A program made the translations under genes and the position numbers. From Ophioderma brevispina (taxonomy: Eukaryota > Echinodermata > Ophiuroidea > Amphilepidida > Ophiodermatidae), in the NCBI GenBank assembly GCA_023653785.1, contig JAMKCH010007089.1, forward strand, positions 62,001-126,000: a stretch of 64,000 bases of DNA, in the 5' to 3' direction. The stretch's first letter is position 1. Each line of letters starts with the position of its first letter. The notes under the pieces are model-generated. The model was not told where the DNA came from and ran no database searches. It worked only from the letters and a program-made list of their open reading frames with translations. This document shows positions 11,341 through 22,450 of this stretch, in pieces.

Positions 11341-13300
11341 TGGTTCAGTCTATGTTCAAATAATATTTTTTGTTGGCTTTTTTATGGAGATTTGCTTAAT
11401 TTTTGAATTTTCTCTAAAGTTCAGCTGTCCCAGCAACAGAAAACCCCATGTTGGCGTTTTTTAAAAACGCATATAAGCAACCAACTTGGATAATTCAAAT
11501 GGCGCCCATTTTGAACCATAAGTGCTATATTTTGGCTTTAAAGTACCTAGAAAGTAAGTTCACCATCTAAACACATTGTTGGCGGGGTGTCGATCTCAAT
11601 GCAACAACATTACTCATGTGGCAGTGTGACGGCCATCTTGAATTCACAAATGGCCGCCAAGGGAAAGCTGTTGCTTTTGAGATACAGTCTCGGAAACTAG
11701 GAGAGGAATGGTTTTGGCACTATACGCATTTTTCAGGTCAAGAAATCCAATAAGAACATTACTAAAAAACAATGGACCATGTGGTTGTGGAAGTCATATG
11801 GAATTTACAACTGGCCCGCCAAGGGGAAGACGTGTTTTGCCCACACTACGGTCTTTAATACCAGTAAACTCATTTGATTCTCGTGTTATAGCCCAAGGCT
11901 ATACATATTTACGGGTCGAGGAATCCAAATAACATTGTAACAACAAACGGATCATGTCGAATGAGTTAAGAGTTTTGCTTACAAAGTATGCGAAAACACA
12001 TAATAGTGTATAGGAGTACAGAGTGTGCCCTGACAAAAGTTTAAGGTTTCAAGTTTTGAGTGTGAAATTATGTCTTTAACCATGCGTTAAACCTTGTATC
12101 TGACATTTTCTGACAATGACAAACGGGCATCGCAATTCAAGATAACGGCCGGTATAACTCTGAATCAAGATCTTAAAAACGCTAGAATACCACACACTCT
12201 CTATATTCGTTAACCAAACCCCTAAGTTTTGATAAATGGACAATTTAAGTAGTTGTAATATTATTTCTTCAAGTTGCCTATTAAAAGGTCATATCTAATG
12301 ATTTGCCTTGTAAATATGCTTAACATCACGATGGCAGCTACAATGTATAACCTTACCCAAACTCTCAAAAACATCTGTAAATATGTTAATATTATCTTAG
12401 ATATTTACGATAAAAAGTGTAAAAAAATAATTATCTTTAAAAAAAAAACGCGTGTTTTTTTGTTTTTTGAATATTTTGTTTAAAGATGTTTAAGATGGGG
12501 GTAAATGATATTTCAAAGCGATGTCAGTTTTATAGGTTTTAAAGATCCTGAAAGATGCCCATATTGCCACCATATTGAATTTTATGCAGAGTTAACAAAA
12601 GAGGAAAATCAGCTCATGACGTTTAACAGTTTTAGTCAAGAGTAGTGAAGACAAAAATAGTATGTCATGCATTTGTATTTAATTTCATCACAATTTTTAT
12701 AAGTTCAAAGATCTTGCAATGGGCCCATTTTGGCTGCCATCGTGGATTTTTTTTTTAAGTATGTAAACTAAATAAAAAAGTGTTTCTATGCAAAGACATT
12801 ATCTCACCATACTTTAATGTACACTTGTTTGCAGTCTTGGATTGCAGCCTAGGTATATAGCAATATATATTTTTAAGGTTTTGGAAGGGGCCCTTTGAAG
12901 CTGTGAGCATGTTGAAACAAAAATGCTAAGATAGATTTTCTATTAAGGGGAAAGAAATCAATTTTTGCACTTTAGTTTTACACTTTTCTGTAACTTTATG
13001 ATGATAAAATAAAAACTTAAATATGTAACTGACAATCATAATGTTTTTTGGTTGTTTGAAGGTGGCCATATCATGAATTGTATGTTAGGAAAAAATAGCC
13101 AATAATGTGGCTTTTCCAATAGCCAGGCCGTATTATCTCTATTCTTTCTGTAATGCTTTTGGAAGCTATACCTAAATATATATTTATTATTTTTATATTA
13201 CAGATACATGACAATATGTAGGTTTAAAGGTCTCAGAAGGGTGTTACCACATTGAATTGGAGCATTGTTAAAAATATATATATGGATTAATGGTCAAAGG
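11341..13300. repeat. Degenerate GGCCAT-containing repeat region
   Basis: Several weakly similar units contain palindromic or half-palindromic CAAATGGCGCCCATTTTG (11500), GACGGCCATCTTGAATTC..AAATGGCCGCCA (about 11630), GGCCCATTTTGGCTGCCAT (about 12720) and a GGCCATAT element near 13060. AGGTCC.GAAAG-like spacers lie between. The stretch after 11345 resembles, in inverted orientation, 16905-16985 (TCTCCATAAAAAGCCAACAAAA). It looks like an old, decayed satellite-type array. No coding signal was found. Confidence 0.5.
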
Positions 13301-13849
13301 CATAGAGGCCAAGCCAATACTCTAACAAAGAAGGACAGAAGAACACCAACTACCCACTTTCAAAGAACCCTTATGGGAGTGTGTCTTGAGCCTTTAATCT
13401 TACAAGGGTATTTTGGGACAATTGTCATCATAAATGTCCGAATACCTCTGGTATTTTGTGATTATTCCTGGTGTGGATGTTATTGCGTTGTGTGAAGATG
13501 ACAAAATGGTCCTCACTGTTCTTACAGTGGGTGACAGGGCTTTTTAGCAATGCAGCCCCGAGCCTATATGGAACTCTTTGCCCATCTATGTTCGCCACTT
13601 AGATCCATCGTCCTTTTAAGAAAGTAGTGAATTCACCCATTTCCAAAGATTGAGATGTCCTTAAATTGACGACTCTGTGTTCTGTAGTTTTATTTTTATT
13701 GTGCTACTGTTTCTTATACTATATATTTATAGGATAATTAGTTTTACCTTTTACCTGTTACCTGTAATTTATTAACTCTTTATTATATCTATCAATATAG
13801 TGTTTTAGGCCAACAGATTCCTTTTCATTTGTTAAAAGCTTTTACCTTA
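13301..13849. other. Non-coding stretch
   Basis: Nothing was recognised except low-complexity TTACCTTTTACCTGTTACCTG near 13745-13765. The 13265-13495 ORF has no motif. Confidence 0.5.
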
Positions 13850-15287
13850 ATTCTTCTTGTGTTCAAAAAAATGGGTGCTTCAAATATGATCCAGCCAGAG
13901 ATGGGTACAGCGTAATTCCTACTTCACTGACTTCCGCAAGCGGTCCTTGTTTGTGAATTGTCTCCAGCAGTTGGGCGGACCAAGAATGTTTCCATTGTCT
14001 GTGGTGCGGTTCCACAACCACAGGCAGTGTCCTGATCTACTTCCAGGTAGCTCCACTTCTGCAAGGAAACCTTAGATCGACCAATTCTGGTTCTCAATCT
14101 GTTGTGGCATCGCCATTCAGCCCATGATGAGTCAGCTCCGGGTGGGAGATGCTCACCAGGTTCAATACCAATAGATGTTACTTGGTTGATGGCAAGTCTT
14201 TCTTTCCACAATGCGACTCTCTTGAGCTCCTTAGAGACTCTTTCAAGAGGTTAGACTTTGCTTAAGAAACTCTCTTTGGATTTAAGGCGGTTGGCAGCAG
14301 GTATCTGTCGAGACATAGGGTGCTTCACATTAGATACTTGGCAGCTACGCTCTTGCATGTTCGCTACGCTACGACGAGCAATTCCTGCTAGGATTCCTGC
14401 TAGGGCAGAAGGCATTTAACGCTGAATCAAGCTTCTTGGCATGGGTTGATCTTTCCCATACATGGCAAGCATACTATGCACATGAGTAGCACAGGGCAAG
14501 TGCCGTCGATCTAAGGGTGTGTGGGCGAGCACCCCATCTTGTGCCAGTGAGTTTGTTCAAGATACTTTACGCTTCGTCTTCTCGATGTGGGTCTTATAAG
14601 AGAGATTTTTTAGTTGCTCAGTAGAGATGTTGTCAAGGCCTACTGCTTTTCCTTGGTCCAAGGTAACTCCTAGGTAGACAGGGCTATCACAGTGCTCAAG
14701 GGGTGTTCCAGACCAGGTAACTTTAAGCTGACATTTGGCTTCACGGTTGCGTAGATGGAAAGCACACACCTGTGTCTTAGATGGATTTGCATGTAGGTTG
14801 TTTTCCTCATAATAAGGAATGAATTCATCCAAAGCTTTTGGAGAGTCTCTCTTCAATAACTGTGAAGTCGGCATCTTGTGCGCTAATTCCAAGATCGTCT
14901 GCATAAAAAAACGACAGGTTCCTGCACTCCTAGGTTGGTCGTTGGTATAGATGTTGAACAGGAGAGGTGCAAGCACACTCCCTTGTGGTAGACCATTCTT
15001 GAGCCTACGCCATCGGCTCTTCTTCGCTCCTAGCTGAACAAAGAACATAGTGTTTGCCAGCAATTCTCGGATAAGCTCAGTCAATCGGATGCCCGTGGTA
15101 ATTTACAGAATCTTATGGAGGTCGACGAACACAGCTCCGGTTACCATACCCTTCTTGAAACCATCCTCAATGTGTTGAGTTAGGTTGAGTACTTGGCTTG
15201 TTGTTGATTTGCCTGGCCGGAAACCTGCTTGTTCTGGTATGAGGTGTTCGTCTATCAGAGGTGCGATACGATTGAGCAGGAGGCATT
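13850..15287 (-). pseudogene. Jockey-like non-LTR retrotransposon, rearranged and truncated (copy 1)
   Basis: On the minus strand the order is as follows. RT block 1-2 (LIPEQAGFRPGKSTTSQVLN near 15210) is followed by GAVFVDLH and then a deletion removing the usual FD..NH region. Next come LTELIRELLAN, LPQGSVLAPLLFNIYTND near 15000, and the catalytic YADDL, which is out of frame near 14915 between two compensating homopolymer indels. After that come PSKTQVCAFHLRNREAKC and PVYLGVTLD, and then a foreign 50-bp insert (14604-14653). The sequence resumes at SYKTHIEKTKRKV. The C-terminal LPPGADSSWAEWRCHNRLRT and CGCGTAPQTME cysteine motif lies near 14100-14000. The 3' end matches 58060-58170 and terminates near 13850. 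The element is 5'-truncated at about 15287. Typical family members are about three times this coding length. It is dead. Confidence 0.88.
14604..14653 (-). other. 50-bp displaced RT segment inside Jockey-like copy 1
   Basis: These 50 bases are identical to 58335-58384 of the second Jockey-like copy, where they encode GKAVGLDNISTEQLKN in its usual place upstream of the RT domain. Here they interrupt the C-terminal part, between PVYLGVTLD and SYKTH, and remain in frame. Flanking bases differ on both sides, so it is a discrete transposed patch. Template switching during reverse transcription or patch repair are plausible origins (inference). Confidence 0.85.
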
Positions 15288-15550
15288 ATATCAAATGACG
15301 TTTGTATTGTATTGTATAACACATTTATTGATAATATAACCAAATATGCAACAGGTATGCCAATGGAGAGTTTAAAAAAAATCTTTGAGATGGCAATATG
15401 ACCCTATCTTGAAATTGGAGCATGCTGACGAAGCAATATTATCAGATTGGACTTTATAATTGTCAAAGACCTATAGCTCAGATTATAATTTTATTATACT
15501 TTCTGGATGATGTAACTAAACATATTAAAGATATATGGTAATTTAATGCA
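15288..15550. other. Non-coding AT-rich spacer
   Basis: No feature was recognised. It borders the truncated Jockey-like element on the left and the TIR element on the right. Confidence 0.5.
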
Positions 15551-16301
15551 ACAGTCACACGGTCAAATACGTATGCTGCGGATTTTTTATATTTTTTATC
15601 CGCAGAAAATCATTTAAAAACTGCGCAGAAAAGTTAAATTAGCCATGAAATACGGATAATTGCGGATGAATTACGGATAAATACGGACATTTACGCCTAA
15701 ATGAAAAACAATTGCGGCAGGTGACGTCTAATTTTTACGGATGCTGCGGATAGTTACGGATGACTTTCGTATGACTTACGGAGACTTGCAGAGACTTACG
15801 GACAGATACGGAGACTTACGGAGAGATACGGAGACTTACGGTAAGATGTGGTTACTTTCACGTCCGCATTCTCCGATTTTCATCAGCAGCGGACGCGACG
15901 CCATTTCAGTCGCATTTTGGATGCCAAGAGGACAAGTTCTGCTCTATTTTTCACTCATCCGTAAGGGACCGTAGGGACCGTAAATGCATTCATAGGTGTC
16001 CGCATCTCTCCTCCAAAATGGATCCGTAGGTGTTGACTGCGGAAGAAATACGGATAGTTTACGGAGAGTTACGTATATTACGGATAATTACGGGTGCATT
16101 GCGGATTTTTAACGGATTTTTTATCCGCGGGAAATTTAAAACATATTTTGAGATTTTCAAAATATTTCTGCGGATCATGGCGGATGCTGCGGATTCTGCG
16201 GATTAATTACGGATCCATTACGGATAGATACGGATTCTGCAGATTTTTTACGGACAAAAATCCGCAGCGTCCGCAAGATCCGTATATGACCGTGTGACTG
16301 T
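15551..16301. mobile_element. ~750-bp TIR element built of TACGGA reiterations
   Basis: The left end ACAGTCACACGGTCAAATACG and the right end, ending GACCGTGTGACTGT, are inverted repeats (14 exact bases, then partial similarity). The interior is dominated by dozens of degenerate TACGGA/TGCGGA/TCCGCA words, including runs of GGAGACTTACGGAGAGATAC near 15780-15840. GATTTTTTATCCGC-like inverted blocks lie near both ends, so the whole element can fold. ORFs at 15741-15974 and 16094-16297 are low-complexity reflections of the reiteration. No clear TSD was found. This is a MITE or foldback element; the superfamily is unassigned. Confidence 0.8.
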
Positions 16302-16319
16302 AGCATAAAAGTTTAAAAA

Positions 16320-16900
16320 ATTTTTTTTAAGGTGGCCATATTGGCCACCATCTTAAATTTTGAGCTTGTTGGAAAAATGAAATTACCAGGTAATAGTTCC
16401 TACAGGCAAGTAAGAGACATATCAAGACTTCAATTTGTAAATTTATCGCATTTTTGCAGGCAAACTCTCTGTAAATACTACAGTGCTATAGTTGCCATTT
16501 TGAAATTTAAGATGGCTGCCATAACCAAGTGATCCAATGTTTCTATCAAAATATTTATTGAATTTCTATACCATGGAAACATGGATATAAACAGTGGAAT
16601 CATAATAATAACAGATCATGCCTCTACCAGTCTCAGAAACCTGGATATGGGCAAAAACGACTTTATTTGGCGGCCATTTTGAAATTTAATATGGCCGCCA
16701 AAACCAAATGATATGGTGTTGTTATCAATGACCTTATTGGATTCCTTGACCCTTAAAACATGGGTATAGACACCAGAACCACGCTTCTACGAGTCTCAGA
16801 ATCCGAGATATGAGCAAAAAATTGGCGGCCATTTTGAAATCCAAAATGGCCGCCATAGGGGAATTTAAAAAAATGCCAACATTGATTTTCTTATTTGGTG
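16320..16900. repeat. Short tandem satellite with GGCCATTTTGAAAT palindromes
   Basis: Three or more units of roughly 155-180 bp start near 16322, 16494, 16673 and 16828. Each contains a palindromic pair such as GCCATTTTGAAATTTAA with TATGGCCGCCA, then AACCAAATGAT, a CTTATTGGATT-CT block, ACATGG.TATA, and a CTAC.AGTCTCAGAA-CC.GATATG.GC block. It is non-coding. Confidence 0.8.
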
Positions 16901-17328
16901 AACCATAAGCTTTCAGAAAATGTATAGTTTTCCTAATCTCCATAAAAAGCCAACAAAATTACATAAGGAACCTGACTACTACTTCTACTACTACTACCCA
17001 TATTACTACTGCTGCTACTACGAATGTGATGCGATCAAGCAAAATGAGTCTGAAGTCGGTCAGATTCAATTTTTAATATTTCATGTAGCTGTATGCATTA
17101 TTTAAAAGGCTACATTTTGCTGAAATCCCCATTGAAATTGACCAATTACTTCCAAACATATGATCAGTTGAAGGGTGGCCAAAACAATAGGAAACAAAAC
17201 ACATTTTCACATTTGTTTGGCTATATCTCAGAATCAATATTTGCGAGTTCCGATACTTAAGTGCAAAAACACTCCTTGATATTTGAAGATCTGAAATACA
17301 ATGAGGGGAGAGAGAGGTTAAAAAATTT
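16901..17328. repeat. Dispersed repeat flanking (TAC)n, part inverted relative to 11.3 kb
   Basis: The span 16905-16985 (GGTGAACCATAA, TCTCCATAAAAAGCCAACAAAA) is similar in inverted orientation to about 11340-11400. The 17281-17320 leader (ATTTGAAGATCTGAAATACA) matches 11043-11081 directly. This suggests a repeat family that carries or seeds TAC microsatellites. Confidence 0.6.
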
Positions 17329-17447
17329 ATTACTACTACTACTACTTCTACTACTACTACTACTACTACTACTACTCCTATACTACTACTACTACTTACT
17401 ACTACTACTACTACTACTACTAACTACTACTACTACTACTACTACTT

Positions 17448-17498
<51 letters not shown>

Positions 17499-17526
17499 AT
17501 ACACTACTACTACTACTACTACTACT
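17329..17526. repeat. (TAC)n microsatellite
   Basis: This is a nearly continuous TAC/ACT trinucleotide array of about 200 bp with a few interruptions. ORFs of leucine, tyrosine and threonine runs across it are not genes. Confidence 0.97.
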
Positions 17527-18489
17527 TTGAATTAGTAAATGCAAATTCACCTTTACTTAGATAAACACAAAGTTTCACCCACATAACAAGTAACGACATG
17601 GCAACACTTAACTTGAGTGAAGTATCGGTGATCCAGTTGCATTTTCTAGTCGCTCGTAGCAAATCACGACACCTCCCTTGTTGTCTAACACTTCAAACCT
17701 ATTTGCACGAAGCCCAGAAATAGCTTTAAGGCAAGAAGCCTAGGTCAATGGCCCAATTTCAACATTTTCTCTCCCGTCTAGTACGGCAAAAGATCATCAA
17801 CGACACACCATCCATAAAAGGAACATTAGCAGCGTCGATTCAACATATTTGGAAATGTAAAATGTCTCAAGCCCAACTTTACTGAATCCTTCAACAGAAT
17901 GGGAAAACAGCCCGTCAAAATTGGATAAACGACTAATGCAGTCTGCCTCTTGTAACATTGATGGAACTATTTAGTTGAACATTAAGTGACTTTTGTGTTA
18001 TAATTTACTTGTTAAAATAATCAATGCGTTTTGATCACATAACTAGTTTTATTACAGAAGTTATACACCTAAAACACCATTTCAAAAGTATTAAAGACAA
18101 ATTCAGAAGACCCATGGTAGATATGGGTGTGTTGGGCAAAACCAGAACGTCTGAGCATCCCGTCTGAGCATGACCTCATTGTGACCCCATACTAGGTATA
18201 TTGGTACTTATTGTTGTATCAATGGACAGAGGAGGCCATAGCTCTCCTAACATGGCGGTTTATAACCACCCCCTCTTGTCTTACAAAAAGATGGAAAATG
18301 TTTGGAGCGTTCTGAGTGTCATGCAGATGTCAAGATTAGTCTATAAGCCAGTATCTGTAGGGCCTTATAATTCGTGTTTGTTGCACACACCTGGGTATTA
18401 ACTTAACGTATCAATAAAAACGCAACAAAACTTCTTCCCAATTTTTGTGGTAATTGTGTAAAATTATTCCAAAATTAACTTGTGCCATC
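17527..18489. other. Non-coding stretch
   Basis: No recognisable gene, repeat or RNA. A 66-codon ORF at 18201-18401 has no motif. Confidence 0.5.
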
Positions 18490-18493
18490 TTAA

Positions 18494-18864
18494 CACTTAA
18501 GTGACCAAGGGGGGGGGGGGTTCCTAGGGACCCTCCAAATTTGTTTTCGCGCTAAAAAAAAAAAAAAAAAAAAGTTAGATGTAATTTTAACAACATGAGT
18601 CTTGGCCAATTCAAAACCTCTTGTTTTGTAAAACCTGTCTGATTTTCATTGTTTTTATATATATATATATATATATGTATGTTTATATTTCTCATTGTTT
18701 ATATTACATGTGTGTGCATTCATCTTTCAGTTGTATTTTATCTTGTATATTGTAACTGCAGGGCCTCCTTGGAAACCAGTGCATTAGCATTGAAGGGGCT
18801 ACCCTGCCTAAAGAAAGATTAAATAAAAATAAAAATAAAATAAAACCCCTTGGTCACTTAAGTG
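18494..18864. mobile_element. TTAA-flanked TIR element (copy 2) with nested LINE tail
   Basis: The element is flanked by TTAA at 18490-18493 and 18865-18868. Its left TIR is CACTTAAGTGACCAAGG followed by an 11-G run; its right TIR is CCCCTTGGTCACTTAAGTG. Most of the normal interior is replaced by an A-run (18555-18574), an AT-rich stretch with (TA)n, and a LINE 3' end. Compared with the 757-bp copy at 61622-62378 it is an internally substituted derivative. Confidence 0.85.
18700..18845 (+). mobile_element. CR1/L2-type LINE 3' tail, nested
   Basis: The text TTGTAACTGCAGGGCCTCC, then GAAGGGGCTACCCTGCCTAA, AGAAAGATTAAAT and an (AAATA)n tail looks like the 3' untranslated end of CR1/L2-like retrotransposons of marine animals (recognition from memory, not a search). 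It lies inside the TTAA element, between its TIRs. No coding sequence is retained. Confidence 0.6.
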
Positions 18865-18868
18865 TTAA

Positions 18869-18940
18869 AGCCACAAATCCCCTCTTTCCAATGATATGTA
18901 ATTTATTCATGAGCGGTCATGGATAACCGATTAATCATTG
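18869..18940 (+). repeat. Flank duplicate 1 of TTAA element
   Basis: AAGCCACAAATCCCCTCTTT, then CCAATG and a GAGCGG.CATGGAT block, recurs at 19617-19690. Here it breaks off at an A-run (18941-18964). Confidence 0.85.
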
Positions 18941-18964
18941 CTAAAAAAAAAAAAAAAAAAAAAA

Positions 18965-19612
18965 AATTAAAATCGGCCAAGCCGTTAATGAGTTAATTAG
19001 TGAGGGTCCCATGGACCCCCCCCCCCCTTGGGCACTAACGGAAGTCATTTGAGAATATTTTTAAAAATAAGAATAAGAAACCGAGAACCAAAGCAATTTT
19101 TTTGCTGATATAAGTTCACACATACATGTAAGTGAACAATTATTAGTAACATTAAAAATAATTAACCCTTTATGTGCTGAAACAAACAATTTCATCATAC
19201 TGGTTTGCCAAACAGTTACTGTACAAACTCTTATGGGAAAATGACCGTGCATTTGAAAACACCTTAAAAAATACAGGATTCCCGAATAACTGCTGGTTCT
19301 GTGTTAAATATACGTAATTTGGGTCTTCTGATAGAAATCAACATAAAATAAGTTTTCAAACGTTTGAGTAAGCGCAAGGCTCATTTGAATTTTCCGTCGT
19401 TTTGCACAATTTTCCGTGTTTTGAAAAACAATGTTTTGCCCCTAATTTGAAATTTGCACCCACAATAACAAATTCTAACTTTTATTTTTTTTTTTTTTTT
19501 TTTAAACAATATGTTTTTCATGTGGTATAAATTTCGTGCAAAGAAGTCCCTCGGGAAAGTGTGGTTGCCTTGGGGGGTCCCATGGGAGTGAAAACCCTTG
19601 TGCACTTAAGTG
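18965..19612 (-). mobile_element. TTAA-flanked TIR element (copy 3, inverted, left end lost)
   Basis: Read in reverse this parallels 61622 to about 62300. The right boundary is CACTTAAGTG followed by TTAA at 19613-19616. The interior matches TGGTATAAATTTCGTGCAAA (near 19525), TTGCCCCTAATTTG (near 19437), AACCCTTTATGTGCTGAAA (near 19163) and GGGTCCCATGGACCCCC (near 19005). The left TIR is missing and replaced by the A-run at 18941-18964. A T-run (19486-19503) also lies inside. It has no transposase. Confidence 0.85.
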
Positions 19613-19616
19613 TTAA

Positions 19617-19690
19617 AGCCACAAATCCCCTCTTTCCAATGGAAGGTAAGTTATTAATGAGCGGGCATGGATTAGCAGAGTAATCATGCT
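19617..19690 (+). repeat. Flank duplicate 2 of TTAA element
   Basis: This is a second copy of 18869-18940, continuing past the point where copy 1 stops. Both sit immediately right of a TTAA-element terminus, so the element plus flank was duplicated. Confidence 0.85.
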
Positions 19691-21540
19691 TTTGCACAAT
19701 GGGACAAAGTCAGCTTGGGACCAAGTTTAAATACAAATCCCATTTAACTTGTATGACTGAAGTGAGAAGAGGGAAATTGAATTGGATTTGTGTTAGCATT
19801 ACTACCGCCTATTAAGCATATCGTCGTGAAACGCAATATCAGAGATTCAAGCTGTACGGGCCTCTGACCCACAACTTATGGTACCACTTCTTTGTGACCG
19901 ACCCTAGATGCAAAAACTTGTGCGCACGTTCTTCATTACTACTGCGATTATTCGATCAAATGGCGTTCGACATACATTATATCACCTTTTCTTGTACTTC
20001 CAAGAACTTGGTTCTATGCTATTGTGTGGCCAATGATGCGATAAGATTTATTATCGGAGAAGAGACTAAGACTCCCATTTCTGTTCGGTTCGATGACACC
20101 TGAGATCTCATATATACAGAAGCAATGGCAACTGGCAAACCGGTTACCGGTGTGGCAGGAGATATGGTCCTCCGGGCTAACAGTCCTGGAACAATGGGGA
20201 ACATGGCAATCGATTTAGTTGACTCTTCACCTAACATTAGTTTAACGCTGTATTCCGTTGTGTCTATGGGCCGGATTGATTACCTGCCCCGGACAATGAT
20301 GTACCAACCGGCATACTTTATACTTCTGGAAATTCTGATAAGGACCGCCAAAAAGCCGAACAGTTTCTTATGGTCAAACTTACGACCATGAAACCTCTTG
20401 AATGGACCTTTGAAGTGCATCTCGATTTCTATTTGAAGCTTCTTGCAACTTGCAATAATATTTTAGGCCTATGCTGGTTTAAATATGATACCATATTTAA
20501 CCATAAAATTATATCTGTGTTAATGGTCATTTATGTAATTTTGCAACTTTCTATTGAAATTATAAAGGGTTCTTACCGGAGGAAACGTTTGTACAACCAA
20601 TAACTTTTAGGCACTACTCCTTTAAATTCGGCCATTTGACTTTTTCTTACTATGGTGCAACACAGCCCTGAGGATTCCTTCACTGGTTTTAATTGAGGTG
20701 AGGTCGTGGATTGGTACCGGTCTCGGAAAATTATGGATCAACTCCAATAATTTTTCCCTGTACTTGGACCACGTCTGTTACAGTTTATAAGAGCTTGAGT
20801 GTAACCAGTGAACCGCTATTACTGTGAAAAGTCAAGGGTAGCGCTTGTTTTCTTAATATTGTAGGGAAAAACTAAAGGAGAAGTGAATTCCAGTTTCGCG
20901 ACCGCAGTTCGGAAACCACCCACTGAGTTGCTACGGAAAATGTGACTACATCACTTCGCACCGTGAAGGATGAGAAGAAAGAAAGCGAAAGCGGAAATCA
21001 CCTTCTACTAAGAGACGAGACAAAGCAGTGTAAGGGAAGACATCTTGCAATAGGGGGGGGGGGAAAGCGACAGATTGTTAGCCCAACCGTACGAAAACTC
21101 AGACAGTCACCTGGCGCAACAGAGAAAACAACGCACACACTACAGGATACAAAGGAAAGAGCTGGGTTGTAAAGAACTACACTACTCCATAGGACGAGAC
21201 ACATCTCTATCCTCTCCTGGGAAATTAGTTGGGCAGGACAAGTAGAGACACCGAAATGACGTAGGGCCCTACTTGATCATCGTGCCCGGGGGAAAAGGGT
21301 TAAAATGCTGGCGACTTTTTGATGACAAAATTAAAGAAACATAAGAAAGACACACTAAAACTAAACATATCCAGAAGAAGAAAATAAAAAAAAATTTCTG
21401 TTATAAAATCTTGATAAAATAGTATTTAACAAAACAGAAGCAAGAAGAAATAACGAAAATGAACACAAAAAACCAAAAACCGTCTAAACTCTCGCACAAA
21501 CTCTAGTCTATCCTTTATACCTTGCCCCTTCTCCTTATGT
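19691..21540. other. Non-coding stretch, no supported gene
   Basis: An 88-codon plus ORF (20125-20391) and a 72-codon minus ORF (20019-20237) overlap the same DNA, and neither shows a family motif I recognise. An 11-G run lies near 21053-21063. No repeat or RNA structure was identified. Confidence 0.45.
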
Positions 21541-21606
21541 CGGCAACCCCCCCCACCCCCAACCCCACCCACACACCAACCACCCCCACACCCCCCCCCA
21601 CCCACT
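21541..21606. repeat. C-rich low-complexity tract
   Basis: A run of CCCC/CCCAC words spans about 65 bp. The G-rich complementary strand could adopt quadruplex-like structure, but this is only a composition call. Confidence 0.8.
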
Positions 21607-21639
21607 CTTCAGATTTTTCTTTCCGTCTGTTTGTTAAAA

Positions 21640-22450
21640 AAAAGGGTTACCCGGCGAGCGCAGCAAGCCCATTATAATTTTAAATTGTTTGTGATTTTAC
21701 TAAATTTTTTTACCTTTCAGTAGAAAATATGTACGAAAGTCAATCGAGAGGGGCAGATCCAGTGCACTCTCAAGCGAGGGAGACCAAATGAAACTGCTAA
21801 TTAGCGGCGCCGAAGCGCGGAACCCTGCCAAATGATCGCTTTCAAAAACCACATTTTTCATTAAAATTGATAGATAGAAACAATTGAAAATGACAGACAC
21901 AATATGAAAATTTTAAGTTTTTCACCTGATACTTAAGGTCTGAAAAACGGTATTAAAAAGAACAGATTATAGTTGATGGTTAAGTTTGTTGAAATAACTA
22001 CATGTAAAGTGTTCACGGAGGTTTCATGCGTATTAAGCTGCGCCTTGGGTGGGGTACGGCAGGGGTGTCCTCCGCACGCAAAAAGAGCGGAACCCTGCAA
22101 TGTGACTTTCCAAGGCACATTTTTTCTTATGCAAAATTTGATAGAAACAATTGGAACTACGTGGTTCACTTTATAATTTTCAAGATATGATCAACAGTCT
22201 AAAATCTAGTTGTGGTTTAGGTTTTGTTTGAATATAAAAATGTTATCAAGAGCCCTGCATATCAACGGGCCAGGGGGTTGATGGGGGCCCCTCACGCGCT
22301 TCGCGCGGAACCCCCGGCAATAATCACTTTCCAAAACACATTGTCTTATGCAAATGATAGACCAATTTGAAACCAGTAAAAGTGGCTCAATTTATAATGC
22401 TTCTAGATATTGATCACGATCTTAAAATGCCGTTCAATTGATAGCCGTTT
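21640..22450. repeat. Diverged tandem repeat, three units
   Basis: Units anchored on a GCGGAACCC.G.CAA.T block occur near 21819, 22089 and 22307 (spacing 270 and 218). Each is followed by CTTTCCAA.ACACATT, a TTATGCAAA-type stretch, AATTGATAGA.A and TTATAAT.TTC. The G/C-rich CGCGCTTCGCGCGG text resembles the GAAGC-rich 3' repeats near 30480 and 45180-45240. It is non-coding. Confidence 0.75.

Noticed and set aside
11141..11341. Serine/valine-rich ORF on the minus strand
   Set aside because: Direct translation of the (TAC)n microsatellite; no coding evidence.
17261..17530. Leucine/threonine-run ORF
   Set aside because: Translation of the second (TAC)n array.
20019..20391. Overlapping 72- and 88-codon ORFs on opposite strands
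   Set aside because: Superficially protein-like in both directions, but neither has a recognisable motif and they are mutually antisense.
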